Source: Avoscillospira sp045589035
GTDB lineage: Bacteria > Bacillota > Clostridia > Oscillospirales > Oscillospiraceae
Direction of reading: 5' to 3'
DNA length: 19,104 nucleotides
Assembly (NCBI GenBank): GCA_045589035.1
Contig: JAZNFJ010000019.1
Coordinates: forward strand, 1-19,104
Of the stretch, positions 14,410 to 19,104 are shown one piece after another (positions within the stretch are counted from its first letter, which is position 1; the number at the start of each line of letters is the position of its first letter). The translations under genes were made by a program, and so were the position numbers. Below the pieces are notes generated by a model. The model made no database searches. It was not told the origin of the DNA and was given only the letters and a program-made list of their open reading frames with translations.

Positions 14410-14440
14410 CATTTTGCATTTTGCATTCTGCATTTTGCAT
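14410..14440. repeat. Heptanucleotide tandem repeat
   Basis: CATTTTG, CATTTTG, CATTCTG, CATTTTG, CAT in direct succession, with a single substitution in the third copy. It lies just outside the terminator of the lipid kinase gene and could vary in copy number by slippage. Confidence 0.75.
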
Positions 14441-14441
14441 G

Positions 14442-14473
14442 AAAAAACGGAGTGCCGAAGCACTCCGTTTTTT
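14442..14473 (-). terminator. Intrinsic terminator after the lipid kinase gene
   Basis: A perfect 14-bp stem, AAAAAACGGAGTGC (14442-14455) with GCACTCCGTTTTTT (14460-14473), tetraloop CGAA. Six A/T pairs at the base make it functional in both directions. It starts one base past the kinase stop codon. Confidence 0.9.
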
Positions 14474-14474
14474 C

Positions 14475-15374
14475 TTATTCTTTATGGGGGACGAGAATAT
14501 GCAGTCCCTGATGGAAGTTTTGGATCTCCACTTCCTGCAAAGCGCCGCCAAACTCACCGTCTATGGTCCATTTGACCTCATGGGGGAAGGTGAATTTCGC
14601 CCGACTGGTCTGGAAAATGTGGAAAAACCGGGGATCAAATTCCCGCTTGGTCAGCAGGGTGCCGATAACGGCCAGATCCTGCAGTGCGGTGATATTCTTG
14701 ACCAGAATGATCTCCGAAAGGCCGTCATCCAGACGGACTTTCTCGGCCAGGGTCTTGGTGCGGAAGCCGCCCACACTGATGGTGGAGCAGACCAGACCCA
14801 GAAGGACTTCTTCCTCAATGACCTGATCTTCCATTTCCACCCGCACAGGGATGGGCTTAATGCCACCAAGGGACTTGGCGCCGTTGAGCAGGTATGCCAG
14901 CCGTCCCAAAGCCCGCTTATCGGACTGGGGCGTTTCATAGGGCACATCGGTGAAGGCACCGAAGCCTGCCACATAGGCAAACCAGCGGTCTTCGCCGAAT
15001 TTTCCCACATCGATGGCGGTGGGTGTGCCATTGACGATATCCCTCGCCGCCTGCACCGGGTCATGGCTCAGCCCCAGATTGTAGGCAACATCGTTGACCG
15101 TGCCGCCGGGGATATAACCCAGCATGGGTGCATTTTCCATCTGCATCAGACCGGTGACCGCCTCGTTGAGGGTGCCGTCACCGCCGGCACAGACTGCCAG
15201 ATCGTATTCCGACCCATGGCTTTTGAGCCATGCAGTCAGTTCGCCGGGACCCTGGGTGGCATGGACGGTCACATCAAAGCCCGCAGCTGTAAACACATCG
15301 ATCATTTCCAGCAGATGCAGCCGCAGTTCTTGCTGACCTGCCTTGGGATTGACCAAAAACAGCAATTTTCCCAT
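14475..15374 (-). CDS. Diacylglycerol kinase / YegS-type lipid kinase family protein
   Basis: A 299-residue cytoplasmic or membrane-peripheral kinase. The family signature is clear: LVNPKAG (7-13), the nucleotide-binding GGDGTLNEAVTGL (64-76) and PGGTVNDVA (89-97), where GGT-x-ND is conserved. Family members (DagK/DgkB, YegS) phosphorylate diacylglycerol or related lipids, recycling the diacylglycerol left by lipoteichoic acid synthesis in Gram-positives; the substrate here is inferred. GGAGGA (complement of 15379-15384) lies four bases before the ATG. The gene follows the foldase gene by 34 bases with no terminator between, so they are probably co-transcribed. Length is typical. Confidence 0.92.
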   Translation of the reverse strand: MGKLLFLVNPKAGQQELRLHLLEMIDVFTAAGFDVTVHATQGPGELTAWLKSHGSEYDLAVCAGGDGTLNEAVTGLMQMENAPMLGYIPGGTVNDVAYNLGLSHDPVQAARDIVNGTPTAIDVGKFGEDRWFAYVAGFGAFTDVPYETPQSDKRALGRLAYLLNGAKSLGGIKPIPVRVEMEDQVIEEEVLLGLVCSTISVGGFRTKTLAEKVRLDDGLSEIILVKNITALQDLAVIGTLLTKREFDPRFFHIFQTSRAKFTFPHEVKWTIDGEFGGALQEVEIQNFHQGLHILVPHKE

Positions 15375-15408
15375 GACTTCCTCCAGAAAACCTCGCAGTT
15401 ATCGGTTA

Positions 15409-16809
15409 TCAGTGGTTATGACCGTCATCTTCGGTGTGGACATGCTCCTCCACAGGCAGCTCTGCAGTTGCCTCTTCCTCCTCAGTAGGAACGGTGGGTG
15501 CGGTGCTGTCCAGAACCACAACCTTGGTCAGATCCAGTTCCATGGGATACTTCTCTTCGATGGCTTCCAGCATCTTGTTGACTTCTTCGGCGATGATCCG
15601 ATCCTTGACGGTCTTTCTCCAGTAGACATAGTCGCCTTCGCCGGCGAAGTACATGATGTGATAGCCATAGTCGGTCTTGACGATGCCATGATCGCCCACT
15701 TCGCGGCCATCATCATAGCACCATGCATCGAAGGCTTCCACCATCTGGCCGGGATAGACATCTTCATACAGACCGCCATTTTCGGCAGAGCCGGGATCTT
15801 CGGAGTGAGCGCCGACCAGTTCGATAAAGTCTTCTTCCGTTGCGCCGTCAGCAACCCACTGCTCGTAAATCTTGTTTGCCTTGGCTTCGGCAGCAGCCCA
15901 TGCTTCATCAGAGATGGAAGTGGTGCCGTCCTCGGCGGTGGTTTCTTCAGGCTTCACCAGAATGTGGCGGACATCCACCACGTTCTGGTCGATCTTCTCC
16001 AAACCACCGTCGGTGAGGGTCTGCTCATTTTCCTTCCAGTAGGCATCGATCTCGTCCTCAGACACTTCCACCTGCTCCTGCAGCATGGTCGTATAGGAAT
16101 TGAAGATGGCCTGCATTCTGGAGAATTCGATATAGCTATCCATGGTAGCGCCGGGGCCGAAGTAATCGGCAGCGAACTTATCCAGATCGGAATAGCCCAG
16201 CTGTGCGGCGGAATCTTCCAAACTCTTGTTGTTATCTTCCACAGCCTTCTCGGCAATAGACAGATCGAAGTCATTGGCTTCGGCTTCCTGCTTCACGGCA
16301 GCCAGACGGTGGAACATGCTGGTAGCAGCATCCACGAACATATACTGCCAGGTGTTGGTGCCGTCAACACCCACCTGTTCATCCAGGCCCTTGGAGCCGT
16401 CCATCATCAGCATCATGTACATACCGTAGGTCTGATAGAACTGATAGTACTGGTCCTGATAGCAGTAGCCCAGCTCCTGGTTGGTCAGGGACAGGTCGCC
16501 GCAGGTGGCAACCACAGTCTTCAACAGCGCATCCACTTCTTCCTGAGAAACAGAAACCAGTTCGCCGGCTTCGTTCATGTAGTCGAAGGTCTGGCCGTCA
16601 GCCGTGTCGGTGTAGTGGATGGAGAAGGACTGCATGCCGTGGGCATTGACATGGTGGCCGGTGACCAGCTCTGCAGGCTCCATCTCGGTTTCTGCTTCAT
16701 GGTCATGGTCATGGTCCTGCTCAGCAGTCTTTTCGCCGCAGCCGACAAACAGGGTCATCATCATGACCAGCGCCAGCAGCAGAGCAAGGATTTTCTTTGC
16801 GTTTTTCAT
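15409..16809 (-). CDS. PrsA/SurA-like peptidyl-prolyl isomerase lipoprotein with His-rich ends
   Basis: A 466-residue secreted lipoprotein. Residues 1-23 form a lipoprotein signal (KNAKK, hydrophobic stretch, FVG-C24). A SurA-N/trigger-like helical region runs to about 270. The parvulin-type rotamase domain spans about 276-392: VVDVRHILVK (277-286), FIELVGAHSEDPGSAENGGLYED (328-350) and DYGYHIMYFAG (380-390). Such proteins help exported proteins fold at the membrane-wall interface. Unusually, mature residues 32-37 alternate Asp and His, H52, H53 and H57 follow, and the protein ends in an acidic tail with H456, H458, H464 and H466, suggesting metal binding. The ATG at 16809 directly precedes the signal peptide; the upstream in-frame start at 16857 would bury it. 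The ribosome binding site is weak (GCGAGTG). Located between mfd and the lipid kinase. Confidence 0.88.
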   Translation of the reverse strand: MKNAKKILALLLALVMMMTLFVGCGEKTAEQDHDHDHEAETEMEPAELVTGHHVNAHGMQSFSIHYTDTADGQTFDYMNEAGELVSVSQEEVDALLKTVVATCGDLSLTNQELGYCYQDQYYQFYQTYGMYMMLMMDGSKGLDEQVGVDGTNTWQYMFVDAATSMFHRLAAVKQEAEANDFDLSIAEKAVEDNNKSLEDSAAQLGYSDLDKFAADYFGPGATMDSYIEFSRMQAIFNSYTTMLQEQVEVSEDEIDAYWKENEQTLTDGGLEKIDQNVVDVRHILVKPEETTAEDGTTSISDEAWAAAEAKANKIYEQWVADGATEEDFIELVGAHSEDPGSAENGGLYEDVYPGQMVEAFDAWCYDDGREVGDHGIVKTDYGYHIMYFAGEGDYVYWRKTVKDRIIAEEVNKMLEAIEEKYPMELDLTKVVVLDSTAPTVPTEEEEATAELPVEEHVHTEDDGHNH

Positions 16810-16882
16810 TTTCGGAACACTCGCTTTCGTTATTCTGGCTGCCCGTAGACAGCACATTTGTAAACCGTTTATTTACCAAAAC

Positions 16883-16911
16883 AGTCTATCACATTGATTA
16901 CTGTTTTTCAA
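16883..16911 (-). promoter_or_regulatory. Promoter of the foldase-lipid kinase unit
   Basis: Minus-strand -35 TTGAAA (16911-16906), 17-base spacer, extended -10 TGA-TAGACT (-10 at 16888-16883). It lies immediately downstream of the mfd stop codon and implies a leader of about 65 nt. No terminator was seen between mfd and this promoter, so readthrough from mfd is also possible. Confidence 0.6.
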
Positions 16912-16930
16912 CGAAACAATTTGTGAACAA

Positions 16931-19104
16931 TCATGTTTTTGCCGCCTGATACTGGCTCACCAGCTGACGGGCCATCTTCAAAGGATCTTCCTCCTTTTTC
17001 AGCCGCAGGCTCAGCATGGGCTTTTCCGTATTTGCGGCAAAGAAAATGCGGTTTTTATAGGCAGGCTCGGCGCAAACGGCACTGACTGCCGTAAAATCGA
17101 AGGTTTCCATGGTCATGTGGATGGTATCGCCCTTCTGCTCCAGCTTGCTGATGCCGCAGGAGGAGGCTCTGGCTCGCAGCAGTGCCACATCCACCAGATT
17201 GAGGGCACTCTTGGGCGGCTCACCGAAGCGGTCCACCATTTCATCCAGCAGATCTTCCGCTTCTTCGGAAGTCCGGATGGCTGCCATACGGCGGTAAAGG
17301 TCCATCCGCTGCTCTCCGGAAGCCACATAGGTCTTGGGGATATTGGCGTTGATGGAAAGGTCTGCCGTACATTCCGGCTCTTTGCTCCGTTCTTCGCCCC
17401 GCTCCTCCAGAACTGCATCTTCCAGCAGCTTCAGGTACATATCATAGCCCACGGACATCATGTGTCCCGACTGCTCCGCACCCAGCAGGTCGCCTGCGCC
17501 GCGGATCTCCAGATCCCGCATGGCGATCTTGAAGCCGGAGCCGAACTCGGCAAACTCCCGGATGGCCTGCAATCTTTTTTCTGCCACATCCGTCAGCACC
17601 TTGCCCTTGCGGAAGGTCAGATAGGCAAAGGCATGGCGGCTGCTGCGGCCCACACGACCGCGGATCTGGTGCAGCTGGGCAAGACCCAGCTTGTCGGCAT
17701 CTTCGATGATGAGGGTGTTGACATTGGAAATATCAATGCCCGTTTCGATGATGGTGGTACAGACCAGAACCTGAATCTCTCCGTCTGCCATCCGCTGCAT
17801 CACATCGGACAGCTGATCCTGATCCATTTTGCCGTGGGCGGTGGCCACTTCCACCCCGTCACCCAGCCGTTTTTTCAGTCTGGCGGCTGCCTGCTCAATG
17901 CTTTCCGTCCGGTTATGGAGGTAGTAGACCTGTCCGCCACGGTCCAGTTCCCGGCGGATGGCATCGTCCAAAATCCGGTCGTCATGCTCCAGCACAAAGG
18001 TCTGCACCGGGTAGCGATCCTGGGGGGGATCTTCGATGGTGGACATATCCCGCAGGCCGGAAAGGGCCATATTCAAGGTTCTGGGAATGGGGGTCGCCGA
18101 CAATGTCAGCACATCCACACCCTGAGAAAGTTCCTTCAGCCGCTCCTTGTGGGTCACACCGAACCGCTGCTCCTCGTCCACGATCAAAAGACCCAGATTC
18201 TTGAACTGAACATTCTTCTGCAGCAGCTTGTGGGTGCCGATGATCAGATCCACCTTGCCGATGGAGAGGTTGTAGAGGGTTTTTTTCTGCTGGGCAGCGG
18301 TACGGAAGCGGCTGAGAACATCAATGGTTATGGGAAATGCCCCAAAGCGCTTCATAGCCGTCACATAATGCTGCTGGGCAAGGACGGTGGTGGGTACCAG
18401 AATCGCCACCTGCTTACTGTCCAGCATGGCTTTCATGGCGGCACGGAGGGCGACCTCCGTCTTGCCGAAGCCCACATCGCCGCAGAGCAGCCGGTCCATA
18501 GGAGTGGGCGATTCCATATCCTTTTTGATCTCCGCGATGCACCGCAGCTGGTCATCGGTTTCTGTATATTCAAAACTGCTCTCAAACTCCGCCTGCCAGG
18601 GGCTGTCTTCCGAGAAGGCATAGCCCGGCAGCCGCTTTCTGGCGGCATAGAGTTTGATCAGTCCCGCTGCCAGATCCTTGGCGGCAGCCTTGGCTCTGGC
18701 TTTAGTCTTCTGCCACATATCGCCGGAGAGTTTGTGCAGCCGCACCGGGGCATCCTCACCGCCGCCGATGTATTTGCTCACCAGATCCAGCTGGGTGGCG
18801 GGGACATAGAGCACATCGGTGCCCTGATAGGCGATTTTCACATAGTCCTTGACCACACCGCCGACCCGCATCTGCTCCATATTCACATAGCGGCCGATGC
18901 CATGGTACTCATGGACCACCAGATCACCGGGGCTGAGATCCGCAAAGGAATTCAGCTTCTGGCGGTTGGTGGCTTTGGATTTTTTCGGCGCTCTGGGCTT
19001 TCGCATGGGCTTGGCTGTCAGCTGACCTTCCGTCAGCACCGCCAGACCCAGCATGGGGTACTCCAAACCCGCAGGCAGAGAGCCGTCGGTCAGGCAGATC
19101 TGCC
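16931..19104 (-). CDS. mfd: Transcription-repair coupling factor Mfd (C-terminal 723 residues; 5' end outside window)
   Basis: Mfd is an ATP-driven DNA translocase that removes stalled RNA polymerase and recruits the UvrABC system. The visible part is open to the window edge (last full codon at 19102-19100) and holds, in order: the RNA polymerase-interacting CarD-like domain (LSPGDLVVHEYHGIGRYV), the helicase motor with Walker A GDVGFGKTE, motif II VDEEQRFGV, motif III LTLSATPIPRT, motif VI QIRGRVGRSSR, and the C-terminal TRCF domain (from about PECTADLSINANIPKTYV to the end). Full-length Mfd is usually about 1150 residues, so the UvrB-like N-terminal part is missing only because of the window boundary. 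A TTG at 19066 is internal, not a start. The stop is 19 bases before the next gene's promoter. Confidence 0.97.
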   Translation of the reverse strand, partial: QICLTDGSLPAGLEYPMLGLAVLTEGQLTAKPMRKPRAPKKSKATNRQKLNSFADLSPGDLVVHEYHGIGRYVNMEQMRVGGVVKDYVKIAYQGTDVLYVPATQLDLVSKYIGGGEDAPVRLHKLSGDMWQKTKARAKAAAKDLAAGLIKLYAARKRLPGYAFSEDSPWQAEFESSFEYTETDDQLRCIAEIKKDMESPTPMDRLLCGDVGFGKTEVALRAAMKAMLDSKQVAILVPTTVLAQQHYVTAMKRFGAFPITIDVLSRFRTAAQQKKTLYNLSIGKVDLIIGTHKLLQKNVQFKNLGLLIVDEEQRFGVTHKERLKELSQGVDVLTLSATPIPRTLNMALSGLRDMSTIEDPPQDRYPVQTFVLEHDDRILDDAIRRELDRGGQVYYLHNRTESIEQAAARLKKRLGDGVEVATAHGKMDQDQLSDVMQRMADGEIQVLVCTTIIETGIDISNVNTLIIEDADKLGLAQLHQIRGRVGRSSRHAFAYLTFRKGKVLTDVAEKRLQAIREFAEFGSGFKIAMRDLEIRGAGDLLGAEQSGHMMSVGYDMYLKLLEDAVLEERGEERSKEPECTADLSINANIPKTYVASGEQRMDLYRRMAAIRTSEEAEDLLDEMVDRFGEPPKSALNLVDVALLRARASSCGISKLEQKGDTIHMTMETFDFTAVSAVCAEPAYKNRIFFAANTEKPMLSLRLKKEEDPLKMARQLVSQYQAAKT

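Noticed and set aside
14410..14440. Short regular repeats suggesting a CRISPR remnant.
   Set aside because: The repeats are 7 bp and directly contiguous with no spacers, and no cas genes are nearby.
14229..15488. 419-codon plus-strand frame through the repeat cluster and the kinase gene.
   Set aside because: It starts within hairpin repeats, passes through a strong terminator and is antisense to a well-supported lipid kinase.

Overview
The window looks like chromosomal DNA of an anaerobic, low-redox Gram-positive bacterium of the class Clostridia, most likely an Oscillospiraceae/Ruminococcaceae gut commensal related to Faecalibacterium, Gemmiger or Subdoligranulum. That placement is inference. 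It rests on moderately GC-rich coding DNA with G/C-heavy third positions, AGGAGG-type ribosome binding sites, sigma-A type promoters, a DUF362 ferredoxin-like protein, a YknXYZ-type exporter without an outer-membrane partner, a PrsA-type lipoprotein foldase, and interspersed hairpin repeats of kinds I associate with these genomes. No rRNA, tRNA, CRISPR array, transposase, phage gene or recognisable defence system was seen.

Layout. At 1-59 (minus) is the 5' end of a gene resembling HD-domain phosphohydrolases. It is transcribed divergently from a DUF362/4Fe-4S protein (154-1266, plus), and their core promoters interlock. A shared bidirectional terminator separates the latter from a convergent AraC-family regulator (1289-2143, minus). 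Upstream of that is a domain-permuted GH3-family protein (2330-4426, minus) whose barrel half lacks the usual catalytic Lys-His block. A 317-bp divergent promoter region with a perfect 16-bp palindrome separates it from alpha-glucan phosphorylase (4744-7068, plus). Together 1289-7068 look like a small carbohydrate-utilisation locus with its own regulator.

From 7108 to 10829 there is one tightly packed exporter operon: membrane-fusion protein, ABC ATPase and FtsX/MacB-type permease, with its own promoter (unusual 20-bp spacer) and terminator. Then come tatD plus an overlapping GNAT acetyltransferase (10867-12299), followed by a promoter driving an uncharacterised multi-pass membrane protein with an acidic tail. 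That gene overlaps murI, glutamate racemase (12367-13979), by 4 nt.

The gene-free stretch 14023-14441 lies between convergent genes, each with a strong terminator. It is packed with non-coding repeats: a REP-like hairpin, a long G/C-tract inverted repeat, two further perfect hairpins, a pair of related repeat units and a 7-bp tandem repeat. It is the most accessory-looking part of the window.

The last block is on the minus strand: mfd (transcription-repair coupling factor, 5' part outside the window), a PrsA/SurA-like peptidyl-prolyl isomerase lipoprotein with histidine-rich segments at both ends, and a diacylglycerol-kinase-family lipid kinase. The order mfd then foldase is a familiar Firmicutes arrangement. 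Overall this is mostly ordinary core genome. I did not find a convincing new multi-gene system. The points most worth a second look are the degenerate permuted GH3 protein, the His-rich foldase, the repeat mosaic and several regulatory architectures.
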